DNA from: JAWOGN01 sp046496815
GTDB lineage: Bacteria; Desulfobacterota; DSM-4660; Desulfatiglandales; Desulfatiglandaceae
NCBI GenBank assembly: GCA_046496815.1
Contig: JAWOGN010000358.1
Span: 1 to 28,233, forward strand
Direction: 5' to 3'
DNA: 28,233 nt
The notes under the pieces were generated by a model. The model saw only the letters and a program-made list of their open reading frames with translations. It did no database searches and had not been told where the DNA came from. The stretch's first letter is position 1, and each line of letters starts with the position of its first letter. A program made the translations under genes and the position numbers. Shown here one piece after another: positions 15,497 through 25,680 of this stretch.

Positions 15497-16741
15497 ATGA
15501 CCAGACGGGTTGTGATAACCGGCCTCGGAATGGTCACTCCCCTTGGCACAGGTGTTGAAAAGAATTGGAAAGGTGCATGTGCCGGAACTTCCGGTATTGG
15601 GCCGATTACCAAGTTTGATGCCTCTCAGTTTCAATCCCGGATTGCCGGGGAAGTGACGGATTTTAGATCAGAAGATTTCTTGGACAAACAGCAGGTGCGG
15701 CGGTTTGATATATTCATTCACTTCGCATTGGCATCTGCAAGGATGGCCATGGAGGATTCGAATCTTAAAATCGATGCATCCAATGCGCACCGAGTCGGCT
15801 GTGTGACGGGATCGGGGCTCGGTGGACTTGCCATGCTGGAGCATTATCATGAGGTTCTTTTGAAAAAGGGAGCGCGACGCATAAGCCCATTCTTTATTCC
15901 CGGCATCATTGCGAATATGGCCCCCGGGCAAATCGCCATCGAGTTTGGCGCGAAGGGGCCCAACACATCGATCGAGACGGCCTGCGCAGCAGGCTGTCAC
16001 GCCGTTGGGGAAAGCTTCAGATTGATACGGGATGGAATTGCGGACGCAATGATTACCGGCGGAGCGGAGGCAGTGGTAACGCCTTTGGCCCTGGGTGGCT
16101 TCTGCTCGATGCGGGCACTTTCAACCCGAAATGAAGAACCTGATAAATCCTCGCGTCCCTTCGAATTGGATCGTGATGGATTTGTTATTGCGGAGGGCGC
16201 AGGCATACTCATACTGGAAGAGATGGAACATGCGCTGGAACGGGGAGCATCGGTTTACGCGGAAGTAATTGGATATGGACTCAGCGCCGACGCCTATCAC
16301 GTATCTGCGCCGGATCCTGAAGGGGAGGGCGCAAAAAGTTGCATGCGAATGGCTCTCGATACCGCGGGGTTGGCGCCTGAGGATTTGGATTACATCAATG
16401 CCCATGGCACATCCACGAAATTGAATGATCTTTCTGAAAACAAGGCCATCAAGTCCGTTTTCGGGGAGCATGCCTACAAGTTGGCGATAAGCTCAACCAA
16501 ATCCATGACAGGGCATCTTCTGGGAGGCGCGGGGGGCGTTGAAGCAATATTTACAGCGCTCACAATACAGCATGGTTTAATTCCACCGACCATCAATTAC
16601 GAAACTCCCGACCCGGAATGTGACTTGGACTACGTTCCGAATGTCGCCAGAAAGGCAGGGGTAAAAACCGCCATGTCGAATTCTTTTGGATTCGGCGGCA
16701 CAAACGCATCTTTGGTTTTCAAGGCGTTTGCGCCACGATGA
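15497..16741 (+). CDS. fabF: 3-oxoacyl-[ACP] synthase II FabF
   Basis: This elongating condensing enzyme adds malonyl-ACP units. It has 414 residues. The catalytic triad is Cys163 (in ETACAAGCHAVG), His303 (NAHGTSTKLND) and His340 (SMTGHLLGGAGG), at the same numbering as E. coli FabF. The C-terminus SNSFGFGGTNASLVFK is diagnostic. AGAAGGAAC precedes the ATG. It is the last gene of the fatty-acid cluster here; 325 bp without a gene follow. Confidence 0.96.
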   Translation: MTRRVVITGLGMVTPLGTGVEKNWKGACAGTSGIGPITKFDASQFQSRIAGEVTDFRSEDFLDKQQVRRFDIFIHFALASARMAMEDSNLKIDASNAHRVGCVTGSGLGGLAMLEHYHEVLLKKGARRISPFFIPGIIANMAPGQIAIEFGAKGPNTSIETACAAGCHAVGESFRLIRDGIADAMITGGAEAVVTPLALGGFCSMRALSTRNEEPDKSSRPFELDRDGFVIAEGAGILILEEMEHALERGASVYAEVIGYGLSADAYHVSAPDPEGEGAKSCMRMALDTAGLAPEDLDYINAHGTSTKLNDLSENKAIKSVFGEHAYKLAISSTKSMTGHLLGGAGGVEAIFTALTIQHGLIPPTINYETPDPECDLDYVPNVARKAGVKTAMSNSFGFGGTNASLVFKAFAPR

Positions 16742-16923
16742 CAGATGCCGACCCTTCCGAAACCTCTAAATCGATCCATTGATTTGGCGCATCTCGATCC
16801 GTTCAATTTCGATACCATCCGGGCATTTAAGTTCTCGGCTGCTGTCCGATGCGGACTGCCGAACAGTAAGTGCCGCTTGAGGATCTCGTCGCCGCGGGGA
16901 AAGCAAAAAGCGCGTCTTTGGAG

Positions 16924-16942
16924 GGATCCGGCATCCGGATCC
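16924..16942. repeat. Perfect 8-bp hairpin after fabF
   Basis: The arms are GGATCCGG and CCGGATCC around a CAT loop. It is GC-rich and should be stable, lies 182 bp past fabF and has no following T-run. It could protect a 3' end or act as a factor-dependent stop; the role is unknown. Confidence 0.6.
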
Positions 16943-17052
16943 GAGCCGGAAACCCGTTATAACATGTTGAGATAGCCGGAATAATCGAGGATAGAAATCC
17001 GGCTGAGCGCGTATTGAACGCTTGCTGAGGCGTTTCAAAGGAATGTGAAACC

Positions 17053-17058
17053 AAGGAG
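17053..17058 (+). promoter_or_regulatory. Ribosome binding site deciding a TTG start
   Basis: AAGGAG lies 8 nt before the TTG at 17067, the best spacing of any candidate start of the dCMP deaminase gene. Confidence 0.65.
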
Positions 17059-17066
17059 ACACTTGA

Positions 17067-17513
17067 TTGCCGAGACCCGCTTGGTCCGAATACTTTATGG
17101 CAATAACAAAAATGGTGGCGAAGCGTTCGACATGCTTGAGACGGCATGTAGGCGCCATTTTAGTCAAGGAGAAGAGGATCCTTGCTACCGGCTATAACGG
17201 CGCTCCCGCGGGTTTGAGACATTGTGATGAGGTTGGGTGCCTCAGACAGGACACGTCAATTCCCTCCGGACAGCGCCATGAACTCTGCCGCGGACTTCAT
17301 GCCGAGCAGAATGCCATTATCCAAGCGGCATACCATGGGATTTCCATCGCCGGATCAACCCTTTACTGCACCAATAAACCTTGCGTGATCTGCTCCAAAA
17401 TGCTTATCAACGCAGGCGTCAAAGAAATCTTTTATGAGGAAGGTTATGAGGACCCTTTGGCCGATCAAATGCTAGCGGAAGCAGGTATCGAAATGAAGAG
17501 GTTAGCCCCATGA
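17067..17513 (+). CDS. dCMP deaminase (ComEB-type)
   Basis: This zinc enzyme of the deoxycytidylate deaminase family converts dCMP to dUMP for dTMP synthesis. It has 148 residues. The zinc and catalytic motifs are HAEQNA (His78, Glu80) and PCVIC (Cys106, Cys109). The family segment [18 protein letters not shown] (41-58) is present. The start codon is TTG with a well-placed AAGGAG. The stop overlaps the nrdR start by 4 bp (ATGA). Pairing with nrdR, the ribonucleotide-reductase repressor, fits a deoxynucleotide-supply role and favours dCMP over cytidine as substrate. Confidence 0.88.
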   Translation: MPRPAWSEYFMAITKMVAKRSTCLRRHVGAILVKEKRILATGYNGAPAGLRHCDEVGCLRQDTSIPSGQRHELCRGLHAEQNAIIQAAYHGISIAGSTLYCTNKPCVICSKMLINAGVKEIFYEEGYEDPLADQMLAEAGIEMKRLAP

Positions 17514-17983
17514 AGTGTCCATACTGCACAAAAATAGACAATAAGGTGATCGATTCACGGCTGAGCAAGGATGGCAGAATGATAAGAAGAAGAAGAGAGT
17601 GCCTGGGTTGCGGGCGCCGATTCACCACCTACGAGAAGCTGGAAGAATTGCTTCCCATGGTTGTCAAAAAAGATGGACGGCGGGAACCTTTCAACCGGGA
17701 TAAAATTGTTTCCGGAATTCGCAAGGCATGCCAGAAGCTGCCGGTCAGCATGACGAAGATCGAGGACTTCGTGGATTCTCTGGAGCTTTATTTTCAGGAA
17801 TTGGGAAAGAAAGAAATCGACAGTTCTCAGATCGGCGAACGGGTTATCAGCAAGCTTAAGGAATGGGACGAAGTCGCTTATGTCCGGTTCGCTTCCGTCT
17901 ACAGGCAATTCAAGGACATCAATGAATTTATGAAGGAATTGGAGGGAATTCTCAAGTCCAAGAGGGAAAAGGAACGTTTATAA
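17510..17983 (+). CDS. nrdR: Transcriptional repressor NrdR
   Basis: NrdR is the ATP/dATP-sensing repressor of ribonucleotide reductase genes. It has 157 residues. The N-terminal zinc ribbon is CPYC (C3, C6) and CLGC (C31, C34), with [17 protein letters not shown] as the family hallmark. An ATP-cone follows at about 49-139 ([20 protein letters not shown] onward). It overlaps the dCMP deaminase by 4 bp. I see no paired NrdR boxes nearby and no nrd genes in the window, so its targets are elsewhere. Confidence 0.96.
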   Translation: MKCPYCTKIDNKVIDSRLSKDGRMIRRRRECLGCGRRFTTYEKLEELLPMVVKKDGRREPFNRDKIVSGIRKACQKLPVSMTKIEDFVDSLELYFQELGKKEIDSSQIGERVISKLKEWDEVAYVRFASVYRQFKDINEFMKELEGILKSKREKERL

Positions 17984-18111
17984 GGGACCGAATCCGATTA
18001 CCCCAAGCCTGCCCACAAACAAGCCGAAAACCACCTTTCATGGGACATCAAGGCCATCACCCCTAAGACCTTTGAACTTCGTTTCGGAATGGAGTCCTTG
18101 AGAGATGCTCA

Positions 18112-19212
18112 ATGAGTGAAAGTGATCAAAAGTTTATGAAAGAAGCCTTACGTCAGGCAAAAAAGGCACTGGGTCGTACTTCACCAAACCCTGCAGTGGG
18201 AGCGGTGATTGTGAAAGGGGAGCGGTTACTGGCGAGGGGCTATCACCGCAGGGCGGGAATGCCCCATGCGGAGATTGAGGCGCTAAATACGCTGGGGGGC
18301 ATGGCGACAGGAGGAACCCTTTATGTAACACTTGAGCCCTGCAACCATTATGGTAAAACACCCCCTTGTACGGAGGCGATTTTACGGAGCGGCCTTAAGC
18401 GGGTCGTGGTCGGAATGGAAGACCCCAATCCGGGGGTTGCCGGCGGGGGGTGTGATTTTCTCAGAGAGAACGGCATTGACGTGAAGACAGGTGTTTTGGA
18501 GGCTCAATGCTGCGCGCTTAACGAGGACTTCATTAAATTTGTCACGACAAAGCGTCCTTTCGTAATACTGAAATCAGCCCTTACAATTGACGGGTGGACG
18601 GCCACCTCCAACGGCGATTCCAAGTGGGTTACAAATGAGAAGTCCAGACGGTTTGTTCATCGTCTTCGGAGCCGGGTCGATGCAATCATGGTAGGCATTG
18701 GGACGGTTATTGCGGATAACCCGTCACTTGACACACGGCTCCTGCGGAGACGCGGCACGAACCCGTTGCGAATTATTGTGGACACCCATTTAAGAACACC
18801 TCGCAACGCACAAGTTATGACTCTGAGATCCGGTACCACCTTGCTTGCAGTCGGCCCTCAGGTGAAAACCGCGGAGCGGGATGTTTTTGAAAAAAGGGGA
18901 GTCTCGCTCCTAAATTGCCCCACCAAAGCAGGTAAAATTGACTTGCATGCGTTAATGGGTATACTGGGAAAGTTAAATGTTATGAGTCTGCTCGTTGAGG
19001 GGGGCGCGTCAATTACGGGCTCGATGTTACGTGAAAGGCTGGTAGACAAGTTTTATGTTTTTATCGCCCCGAAAATTCTGGGAGGAGACGATGGGGTTCC
19101 CATGGCGACGGGGCTTGGATCCCAACGAATGGATGAATGTTTGCGCTTGAGAAATGTCCGGATGCGTCGTTTCGGAGATGATATCCTGCTGGTGGGATAT
19201 CCCCGATATTAA
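18112..19212 (+). CDS. ribD: Bifunctional riboflavin deaminase/reductase RibD
   Basis: RibD carries out the second and third steps of riboflavin synthesis, deaminating and then reducing the pyrimidine intermediate. It has 366 residues. The deaminase domain (1-~145) has HAEIEAL (His52, Glu54) and PCNHYGKTPPC (Cys77, Cys86) as zinc ligands. The reductase domain (~147-366) begins RPFVILKSALTIDGWTA and includes AIMVGIGTVIADNPSLDTRL and VEGGASITGSML. The ATG has only a weak purine tract upstream. A 128-bp gap separates it from nrdR. I found no FMN riboswitch ahead of it. Confidence 0.96.
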   Translation: MSESDQKFMKEALRQAKKALGRTSPNPAVGAVIVKGERLLARGYHRRAGMPHAEIEALNTLGGMATGGTLYVTLEPCNHYGKTPPCTEAILRSGLKRVVVGMEDPNPGVAGGGCDFLRENGIDVKTGVLEAQCCALNEDFIKFVTTKRPFVILKSALTIDGWTATSNGDSKWVTNEKSRRFVHRLRSRVDAIMVGIGTVIADNPSLDTRLLRRRGTNPLRIIVDTHLRTPRNAQVMTLRSGTTLLAVGPQVKTAERDVFEKRGVSLLNCPTKAGKIDLHALMGILGKLNVMSLLVEGGASITGSMLRERLVDKFYVFIAPKILGGDDGVPMATGLGSQRMDECLRLRNVRMRRFGDDILLVGYPRY

Positions 19213-19328
19213 AGGCATGGATTTTTGGTGGCGAGGTGAAATCAATAGGTGGGGAATCTCCAAAACTTCGATTGCACGAGTCAGCGCAGATTGCACCGGC
19301 TCAGTTGGGGCAAATAAAGGATAACGGG

Positions 19329-19358
19329 TTGACATCATATTCAAAATTCACTTTTGAT
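19329..19358 (+). promoter_or_regulatory. Possible promoter before ribE
   Basis: A perfect TTGACA at 19329-19334 is followed after 18 bp by a weak TTTGAT. If used, the leader to the ribE ATG would be only ~15 nt. It could let ribE-ribBA-ribH be expressed apart from ribD. The -10 match is poor. Confidence 0.25.
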
Positions 19359-19380
19359 TCAGTATCTCGTTAAAAGATCC

Positions 19381-20049
19381 ATGTTTACCGGGATCATAGA
19401 GGGTATCGGACAAGTTAGGGCCATTCGGCGGCTCCGAAATGAAATGGAGTTGACGGTATCCCCACTTTTTGAGATGAGCGATTGCCGCCTGGGCGAGAGT
19501 GTTTCCGTCGATGGAGTTTGTCTCACCGTGACCGCGGTATCCGAAGGCTCCATATGTATGGATGTTTCAGGAGAAACCCTCTCCCGGAGTACCGTGGGCT
19601 TGCTCAAGCCGGGCGATAAAGTCAACTTGGAGCGTGCTTTGCGGTTGAGCGACCGGTTGGGAGGTCATATTGTTGCAGGTCATGTGGACGGGATCGGAAA
19701 GATCGTAAAACGGGAAGCTCGAGATCAGAAATCATGGCGACTGAAAATTGCAATTGAAGAAAAGGTTTCGCGCTATACAATCGAAAAAGGGTCTATTTCC
19801 GTAGACGGAATCAGCTTAACCATCAATCGATGTGATCAGAAAGCGTTTGAGGTTAACATCATTCCCCAGACGGGCAGGGAGACTACACTTTTGGCAAAAA
19901 AGGTCGGAGATCTGGTCAACATCGAAACGGATTTCATCGGGAAATATGTGGAAAAATTTTGCTCCCGAGATCATTCGCGAAAAATTGAGAATACTACAGA
20001 ATCTCGCATTGATTTGGAAATGCTTATGAAAAAAGGGTTTGGTGATTGA
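19381..20049 (+). CDS. ribE: Riboflavin synthase alpha subunit RibE
   Basis: This enzyme dismutates two 6,7-dimethyl-8-ribityllumazines to riboflavin. It has 222 residues from the ATG at 19381; MFTGIIEGIGQV is the diagnostic N-terminus, so a TTG at 19354 is rejected. Two lumazine-binding domains are visible as internal repeats: SVDGVCLTV with GHIVAGHVDGIG, then SVDGISLTIN with the ETDFIGKYVEK end. It stops 1 bp before the ribBA ATG, implying coupling. (In E. coli this enzyme is named ribC/ribE.). Confidence 0.95.
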   Translation: MFTGIIEGIGQVRAIRRLRNEMELTVSPLFEMSDCRLGESVSVDGVCLTVTAVSEGSICMDVSGETLSRSTVGLLKPGDKVNLERALRLSDRLGGHIVAGHVDGIGKIVKREARDQKSWRLKIAIEEKVSRYTIEKGSISVDGISLTINRCDQKAFEVNIIPQTGRETTLLAKKVGDLVNIETDFIGKYVEKFCSRDHSRKIENTTESRIDLEMLMKKGFGD

Positions 20050-20050
20050 G

Positions 20051-21262
20051 ATGCCGATTGCACGCGTCGAAGAAGTGCTGGAAGCCCTCAGACAGGGGAA
20101 AATGATAATCCTGGTAGATGATGAGCGCAGGGAGAACGAAGGGGATCTCACCATAGCCGCTGAGAAGGTAACACCGGAGGCTATCAATTTTATGGCAAAG
20201 TACGGGCGCGGGCTTATCTGTCTTGCTCTGAGCCCGGAAATCGTCGAAAAATTGAAGCTGCCTTTAATGGTCTATGACAACACCTCCCCCTTTAATACGG
20301 CATTTACGGTATCCATTGAAGCGAGACACGGCGTTTCGACCGGTATTTCAGCGGCCGACAGAGCCCGGACCGTCGTGACAGCCGTAGCGGAAGACGCAAA
20401 GGCCGAAGACCTCGTCCAACCCGGACATATCTTCCCGCTGAGAGCGCGAAGAGGAGGAGTTTTGTTCAGAACGGGTCAAACCGAAGGCTCGGTAGACCTG
20501 GCGCGACTCGCAGGACTCAGACCCGCTGCTGTGATCTGTGAGGTAATGAATGACGATGGTAGCATGGCTCGGATGCCGGATCTTGAGAAATTCGCCGACA
20601 AACACAGCCTGAAGATCGCCACAGTGGCCGACATTATTGCCTACCGGATGCGAAAGGAATCGTTCGTACACAGGGCCGCCGAGACTATTTTGCCTACCCC
20701 TTTCGGGGAATTCAGGGCCATCGCCTTTGCCAACGACATCGATGATTATGAGCACTTAGCGTTGGTTAAGGGGGAGATCGACCCTGAGAGAGACGTAATG
20801 GTGAGGGTACATTCCGAATGCCTGACGGGGGACGTTTTTGGGTCCTATCGTTGTGATTGCGGCGAGCAGTTGCAAAAGGCCATGGAAATCGTTCAGCAGG
20901 AAGGCATGGGCGTTATTCTGTACCTTCATCAAGAGGGAAGGGGGATCGGCCTTGTAAACAAACTGAAGGCGTATGCGTTGCAGGACAAAGGCTTTGATAC
21001 GGTTGAAGCGAACGAACAACTCGGCTTTGATCCTGACTTGAGAGACTACGGGGTCGGTGCCCAGATTTTGGTTTCCCTGGGCGTTCGAAAAATGAAGTTG
21101 CTCACCAACAACCCCAAGAAAATTATTGGCCTCGAAGGTTATGGGTTGCAGGTCACGGGACGTGTTCCCATTGAAATTGAACCCAGGCCGGAGAATAAGA
21201 AATATCTTTTAACCAAGTGCCAAAAGCTGGGGCACCTCATGAGAATTCTTGAGGAACAGTAG
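20051..21262 (+). CDS. ribBA: Bifunctional DHBP synthase / GTP cyclohydrolase II RibBA
   Basis: This enzyme makes both riboflavin precursors: 3,4-dihydroxy-2-butanone-4-phosphate (N-terminal RibB, 1-~200) and the GTP-derived pyrimidine (C-terminal RibA, ~205-403). RibB shows [24 protein letters not shown] and [13 protein letters not shown] with [13 protein letters not shown]. RibA shows [19 protein letters not shown], whose three cysteines bind zinc, [18 protein letters not shown] and [11 protein letters not shown] 20051 is chosen. A GTG at 20042, overlapping ribE by 8 bp, sits closer to a GGG tract and is a fair alternative. Both halves look intact, so each activity is expected. Confidence 0.96.
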   Translation: MPIARVEEVLEALRQGKMIILVDDERRENEGDLTIAAEKVTPEAINFMAKYGRGLICLALSPEIVEKLKLPLMVYDNTSPFNTAFTVSIEARHGVSTGISAADRARTVVTAVAEDAKAEDLVQPGHIFPLRARRGGVLFRTGQTEGSVDLARLAGLRPAAVICEVMNDDGSMARMPDLEKFADKHSLKIATVADIIAYRMRKESFVHRAAETILPTPFGEFRAIAFANDIDDYEHLALVKGEIDPERDVMVRVHSECLTGDVFGSYRCDCGEQLQKAMEIVQQEGMGVILYLHQEGRGIGLVNKLKAYALQDKGFDTVEANEQLGFDPDLRDYGVGAQILVSLGVRKMKLLTNNPKKIIGLEGYGLQVTGRVPIEIEPRPENKKYLLTKCQKLGHLMRILEEQ

Positions 21263-21292
21263 AAAAGCAATGTTCAAGGAATGGGAGTCGTT

Positions 21293-21760
21293 ATGCCCAA
21301 AGTAGTGGAAGGCCGATTATCAGCGGCAGGATTTCGATTTGGTATCATCGTGGCTCGATTCAATGACTTTATCAGCTCAAGGCTGGTGGATGGCGCCATG
21401 GATGCCTTATTACGGCATGGGGCGGCGGAAGAAAACGTCTCTGTCATCAAAGTTCCGGGGGCGTTTGAAATTCCGCTTGTGGCAAAAAAAATGGCCATGA
21501 GTGGTCAGTGTGACGCGATTATTTGCCTCGGCGCAGTGATTCGAGGTGCAACACCTCATTTTGATTATGTCGCTGCCGAGGTCTCCAAGGGTGTTGCAAG
21601 TGTCGGGTTGGAGATTGGCGTGCCTGTTATTTTTGGTGTGATCACCACGGATAACCTTGAGCAGGCTATCGAACGGGCAGGGTCAAAATCGGGCAATAAG
21701 GGATATGAGGGCGCCGTTGCTGCCATTGAGATGGTCAATCTTTTCAAAGAACTGGCATAG
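21293..21760 (+). CDS. ribH: 6,7-dimethyl-8-ribityllumazine synthase RibH
   Basis: RibH condenses the RibB and RibD products into the lumazine precursor of riboflavin, usually as a large shell-like oligomer. It has 156 residues from the ATG at 21293, where AAGGAATGGGAG gives a suitable ribosome site. An ATG at 21281 would have its AGGA directly abutting the start. Signatures are [51 protein letters not shown] and [23 protein letters not shown]. It follows ribBA by 30 bp. Confidence 0.96.
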   Translation: MPKVVEGRLSAAGFRFGIIVARFNDFISSRLVDGAMDALLRHGAAEENVSVIKVPGAFEIPLVAKKMAMSGQCDAIICLGAVIRGATPHFDYVAAEVSKGVASVGLEIGVPVIFGVITTDNLEQAIERAGSKSGNKGYEGAVAAIEMVNLFKELA

Positions 21761-21847
21761 CGTCTGATTCGTCTCCTTTTCATCGGGCGACGGCAATAAG
21801 TGACGCCTCATCGGGGCTTGACTCGATTGTGGTTTCAATAAAAAGAA

Positions 21848-22282
21848 ATGGGTAGAAGACGAAAAGCCCGAGAACTGGCGATTCAGGTTCTTTTTCATTT
21901 GGAATTCAACGCGGATGATCCCCGTGAAAGTTTCGATCTCATCTGCGAAAACTTTCGATCACAGGAATCTTTAAAGCCGTTTTCATCACAGTTGGTCCAT
22001 GGTGTTTGTGCAAAAAGAGAGGAACTGGATGAATTGATCGCGCATGCATCCAACAACTGGCGCCTGGAAAGAATGGCCCGCCTGGACAAATGTATATTGA
22101 GACTGGCCACATACGAGCTTTTGTTCGTTGAAGATATCCCGCCAAAAGTTTCGATTCATGAAGCGGTGGATTTGGGAAAGAAATTCGGTGGTGAGGATTC
22201 GGGCGGTTTCATAAATGGAATTCTTGATAACATCTACAACACATTGCTGCTTCAAGGCCGGTTAAAGGTAATATCTCAATAA
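21848..22282 (+). CDS. nusB: Transcription antitermination factor NusB
   Basis: NusB is an RNA-binding helical protein that joins NusE (S10) on boxA to prevent premature termination in rRNA operons. It has 144 residues. The RRRKARELAIQVLFHLEF N-terminus and the RLDKCILRLATYELLF...PPKVSIHEAVDLGKKFG segment are diagnostic. The ribH-nusB order is widely conserved in bacteria. The gap to ribH is 87 bp, and the ribosome site is only a weak A-rich tract. Confidence 0.95.
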   Translation: MGRRRKARELAIQVLFHLEFNADDPRESFDLICENFRSQESLKPFSSQLVHGVCAKREELDELIAHASNNWRLERMARLDKCILRLATYELLFVEDIPPKVSIHEAVDLGKKFGGEDSGGFINGILDNIYNTLLLQGRLKVISQ

Positions 22283-22425
22283 GTCGCGATGAAAACGCCG
22301 GCCTCTTTCGGCTGATGAAAACCGGGTTGGGAAGTGGGACGTGAAGTGCCGAATGCAGAGCGCTCCAATTGAACGGTTTCGCCCGAATCGGTTAAAAATT
22401 TTGGATTTCGAAGGAAAAGTTTGAC

Positions 22426-25002
22426 ATGAAATACGATCCGCAGAAATTGGAAAAAAAATGGCAAGCAGCCTGGGAGAGGGAAGAGCTATTTCGGACATCT
22501 GAAGATCCCTCAAGGGAGAAATACTACCTGTTGGAAATGTTTCCTTATCCATCCGGCAAGATCCATATGGGGCATGTGCGTAATTATACCATCGGCGATG
22601 TTGTAGCCAGATACAAAAGCATGTGTGGGAAGAATGTGCTTCATCCCATGGGGTGGGATGCATTCGGGATGCCTGCCGAGAACGCGGCCATAGAAAATAA
22701 AACGCACCCGGCCCGTTGGACACAGGAAAACATAAAGGCCATGAAAGCCCAGCTTAAAAGGATGGGATTCAGTTATGATTGGCAACGAGAGCTTGCAACC
22801 TGCGATCCTGAATACTACCGCTGGGAGCAGTTGGTATTTCTTAAGATGTATGAAAAGGGTTTGGCCTATAAGAAGCGGACCTATGTAAATTGGTGTGAAA
22901 AATGCCAGAGTGTTCTCGCAAATGAACAGGTGGAAAACGGATGCTGCTGGCGTCATGCGGATCAGGAAGTAAGCATTAAAGAGATGGATAGTTGGTTCTT
23001 AAAGATCACCGATTATGCGGATGATATCCTGGAGTATTGCGATAAGCTTCCTGGGTGGCCGGATCGGGTCCTCACCATGCAAAAGAACTGGATCGGAAAA
23101 AGCTACGGCGCCATCCTTAGATTTCCCCTGGTAGGCTCAGAAGACGTGATAGAGGTTTTTACCACGCGTCAAGACACGGTTTTTGGTGCAACTTTTCTTT
23201 GCTTTGCTCCCGAGCACCCCATGGTGAAGAAAATGGTCCGGGGAATGCCTCAAGAGAAGGAGGTCCTGGAGTTCATAGAAAAAACACTGAAGATGGACAC
23301 CTTCATGAGAACCGCAGATTTCACTATCAAGGAGGGGGTCTTCACCGGAAAATATTGTCTGAATCCCGGAACCGAGGAGGAAATTCCAATTTATGTTGCA
23401 AACTTCGTCCTTTTCGACTACGGCACGGGAGCCGTCATGGCGGTTCCAACGCATGACCAGAGAGATTTCGAATTCGCCAAGAAATATGAATTACCGCTCA
23501 GGCTGGTGATTAAGCCCCCGGACTGTGATCTCGACGAAAGGGCAATGACAGAAGCGTATGTGGATGAAGGGATCTTGGTCAATTCCGGTCCGTTCAATGG
23601 TACCCGTAATGTGGAAGCATTGGATCGCATCATCGAGTATCTTGAATCCAAAGATTTGGGATACAAAACAGTGAATTTCAGATTGAGGGACTGGGGAATA
23701 TCTCGACAGCGCTATTGGGGAGCTCCCATTCCGATCATTTACTGCGACCATTGCGGCACGGTACCGGTTCCTGAGGCGGATCTTCCGGTCACCCTGCCAT
23801 TGGATTTGGACATGCGACCCAATGGCGGGTCTCCGTTGCCATTCGATGCATCCTTTTATCAAACCACGTGTCCGAAGTGTAAAGGGATTGCAAGACGTGA
23901 AACCGATACCATGGATACCTTCGTGGAGTCTTCTTGGTATTTTGATCGGTATGCCTGCCCCGATTTTATTGAGGGGCCGCTGGACTCAAAGCGGGTGGAC
24001 TATTGGATGCCCGTGGATCAGTACATCGGCGGCATTGAGCATGCGATTCTACACCTCCTGTATTCACGCTTTTATACGCGCGTGCTGAGAGATTTCGGAT
24101 ACGTGAAAATCACCGAACCGTTTACGAACCTTTTAACGCAAGGAATGGTGTGCAAGGAAACTGAGTCCTGCCCGAAGCACGGCTACCTCTACCCACACGA
24201 AGTCAAGGATGGCCGATGCACATACTGCGGGGCGAAGGTGGTCATCGGCAACACCGTCAAAATGTCCAAATCCAAACGAAATGTCGTGGACCCTGAGGAA
24301 TTACTTGATCAGTATGGAGCCGATACGGTCCGCATGTTCTGTTTATTCGCTTCGCCCCCCGAGAAAGATCTGGAGTGGAACGATCAGGGGGTGGAGGGGG
24401 CATATCGGTTCTTGAATCGGGTCTGGCGTCTCGTAACCAGCCGGCTGAATGAAATCCGGAAAGTTCCCGCCTACACCGGTAGGGAAACCTTGTCGGGGAA
24501 ATTAAAGCCGTTACATCGAAAAACGCATCAGACCATCAAGAAAGTAACGGATGATATCGAGAACCGTTTCCACTTCAACACGGCCATCTCTGCAATCATG
24601 GAGCTTGTCAATGAAACAAACCAATTTCTTACCGACCATAAGGAAAAGGACGATCTTTCATGGTCGGTGGTTCGGGAGGCAATTGACGCTGCCGTAATTT
24701 TGCTTTCTCCTGTCGTACCCCATATCGCTGATGAGCTCTGGGAACTCCTGGGCCATGGGGAAAGCCTCTTAAAGGTGCCGTGGCCTGTCTACCGACCTGA
24801 CGCCTTAATCGTTTCGAATCGATTGGTTGTGCTGCAAGTAAACGGGAAGGTCAGAAGCCGAATCGAGGTGCCGGCTTCCTATAGCGATGAGGAAATTAAG
24901 CGCGAAGCCTTGTCAGATGAACGGATTCAGCGTTTTGTTCAAGGGAAACCGATCAAGAAAACGATTGTGGTTCAGAAAAAACTGGTGAATCTGGTCGTTT
25001 GA
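22426..25002 (+). CDS. leuS: Leucyl-tRNA synthetase
   Basis: This class Ia synthetase charges tRNA-Leu. It has 858 residues, the normal bacterial length. The HIGH-type motif is [19 protein letters not shown] (HMGH) and the KMSKS motif is [14 protein letters not shown]. The CP1 editing domain lies at about 220-415 and includes [12 protein letters not shown] and [18 protein letters not shown], where the conserved Thr-rich and Asp residues for editing are present. Cysteine pairs CDHC, CPKC and CTYC suggest zinc-bearing insertions. AAGGAA lies ~12 nt before the ATG. Confidence 0.97.
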   Translation: MKYDPQKLEKKWQAAWEREELFRTSEDPSREKYYLLEMFPYPSGKIHMGHVRNYTIGDVVARYKSMCGKNVLHPMGWDAFGMPAENAAIENKTHPARWTQENIKAMKAQLKRMGFSYDWQRELATCDPEYYRWEQLVFLKMYEKGLAYKKRTYVNWCEKCQSVLANEQVENGCCWRHADQEVSIKEMDSWFLKITDYADDILEYCDKLPGWPDRVLTMQKNWIGKSYGAILRFPLVGSEDVIEVFTTRQDTVFGATFLCFAPEHPMVKKMVRGMPQEKEVLEFIEKTLKMDTFMRTADFTIKEGVFTGKYCLNPGTEEEIPIYVANFVLFDYGTGAVMAVPTHDQRDFEFAKKYELPLRLVIKPPDCDLDERAMTEAYVDEGILVNSGPFNGTRNVEALDRIIEYLESKDLGYKTVNFRLRDWGISRQRYWGAPIPIIYCDHCGTVPVPEADLPVTLPLDLDMRPNGGSPLPFDASFYQTTCPKCKGIARRETDTMDTFVESSWYFDRYACPDFIEGPLDSKRVDYWMPVDQYIGGIEHAILHLLYSRFYTRVLRDFGYVKITEPFTNLLTQGMVCKETESCPKHGYLYPHEVKDGRCTYCGAKVVIGNTVKMSKSKRNVVDPEELLDQYGADTVRMFCLFASPPEKDLEWNDQGVEGAYRFLNRVWRLVTSRLNEIRKVPAYTGRETLSGKLKPLHRKTHQTIKKVTDDIENRFHFNTAISAIMELVNETNQFLTDHKEKDDLSWSVVREAIDAAVILLSPVVPHIADELWELLGHGESLLKVPWPVYRPDALIVSNRLVVLQVNGKVRSRIEVPASYSDEEIKREALSDERIQRFVQGKPIKKTIVVQKKLVNLVV

Positions 25003-25107
25003 TCAAAGGCTTGATGATTGCCCATGGTAACTCCCTTGACCCTGGGGAACCCCGCTTACCTCATTTATTGAGAAAAGAAGTAACCCAAGTATGCGCTCAA
25101 TTTTCTG

Positions 25108-25680
25108 ATGTCTATTTTCCTCAACGTTTGCAGATCTTCTTTGATGATTTTGCCCTTGGCGATTTCCCTGTCTGCAATACTCGGATGTGGATATTCTTTC
25201 CGAGCGACCGGTGAACCGACCCGTACGGAAATCCAAAGTCTGGCCATTCCCCTCATTCCAAGCACCGCTTCATCCTTGGGGTTCGAGGGAACTTTCACAA
25301 CCATCATCCGGGAGGAATTTCTGAGTCGCTCCAAGCTCCCCCTGGTTCCTAAAGCGGAAGCCGACACGGTTTTACTCGGGCGGATAAGCGAAATTGAAAC
25401 CGAGCCTGTAGGCTACGAGACGTTCAAGACAACCGTAAACGGGGAAGAAACTGCTTACGAGGTGACTGCTAGACGCCGATTGACGGTGAAACTGGATGCC
25501 GAATTGATAGACTCCGCCGGCGGAAACACCCTGTGGCGAGAAAAGGCAATGGAAGAGAGGGCGACTTTTGAGGTAACCGATGATCCGCTTAGGAATCGCT
25601 TCAATCAAAGGGTCGCGCTGGAAGAAATCGCCCGGCGTTTTGCCAGAAGGATTTATCTCAAAACCATAGAAAGGTTTTAA
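25108..25680 (+). CDS. lptE: LPS-assembly lipoprotein LptE
   Basis: LptE is an outer-membrane lipoprotein that plugs LptD for LPS insertion. It has 190 residues. A signal peptide with lipobox ILGC gives lipidation at Cys27, followed by GYSFRATGE, typical of the LptE/RlpB start. The C-terminal region has the family's strand-rich pattern (RRLTVKLDAELIDSAGGNTLWREKA). The leuS-lptE-holA order is well conserved and supports the call. The start has no clear ribosome site; Met13 is an alternative, but it would leave a very short n-region. The stop overlaps the holA start by one base (TAATG). Confidence 0.88.
   Translation: MSIFLNVCRSSLMILPLAISLSAILGCGYSFRATGEPTRTEIQSLAIPLIPSTASSLGFEGTFTTIIREEFLSRSKLPLVPKAEADTVLLGRISEIETEPVGYETFKTTVNGEETAYEVTARRRLTVKLDAELIDSAGGNTLWREKAMEERATFEVTDDPLRNRFNQRVALEEIARRFARRIYLKTIERF

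Larger units (their letters stand above)
16742..17066. other. Gene-free gap after fabF with several hairpins
   Basis: About 325 bp with no supported gene. In related gene orders rpiB and glyA sit here, but I see no remnant of either. It contains a perfect hairpin (GGATCCGG-CAT-CCGGATCC, 16924-16942), a second one with arms AGCCGGA/TCCGGCT (16974-17004) and a third with arms GTTTCA/TGAAAC (17032-17051). None is followed by a T-run, so they are not standard intrinsic terminators. Confidence 0.55.

Noticed and set aside
16745..17167. Short frames on both strands in the fabF-deaminase gap, considered as glyA or rpiB remnants
   Set aside because: None shows a recognisable piece of either enzyme; they appear to be chance frames in a GC-rich gap.
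19213..19380. Possible FMN riboswitch before ribE (GGCGAGGTGAAATC...GGTGGGG)
   Set aside because: Only a faint likeness to the RFN element. The conserved helices and the usual CCC(A/T)ACCGGCGGT segment are missing.
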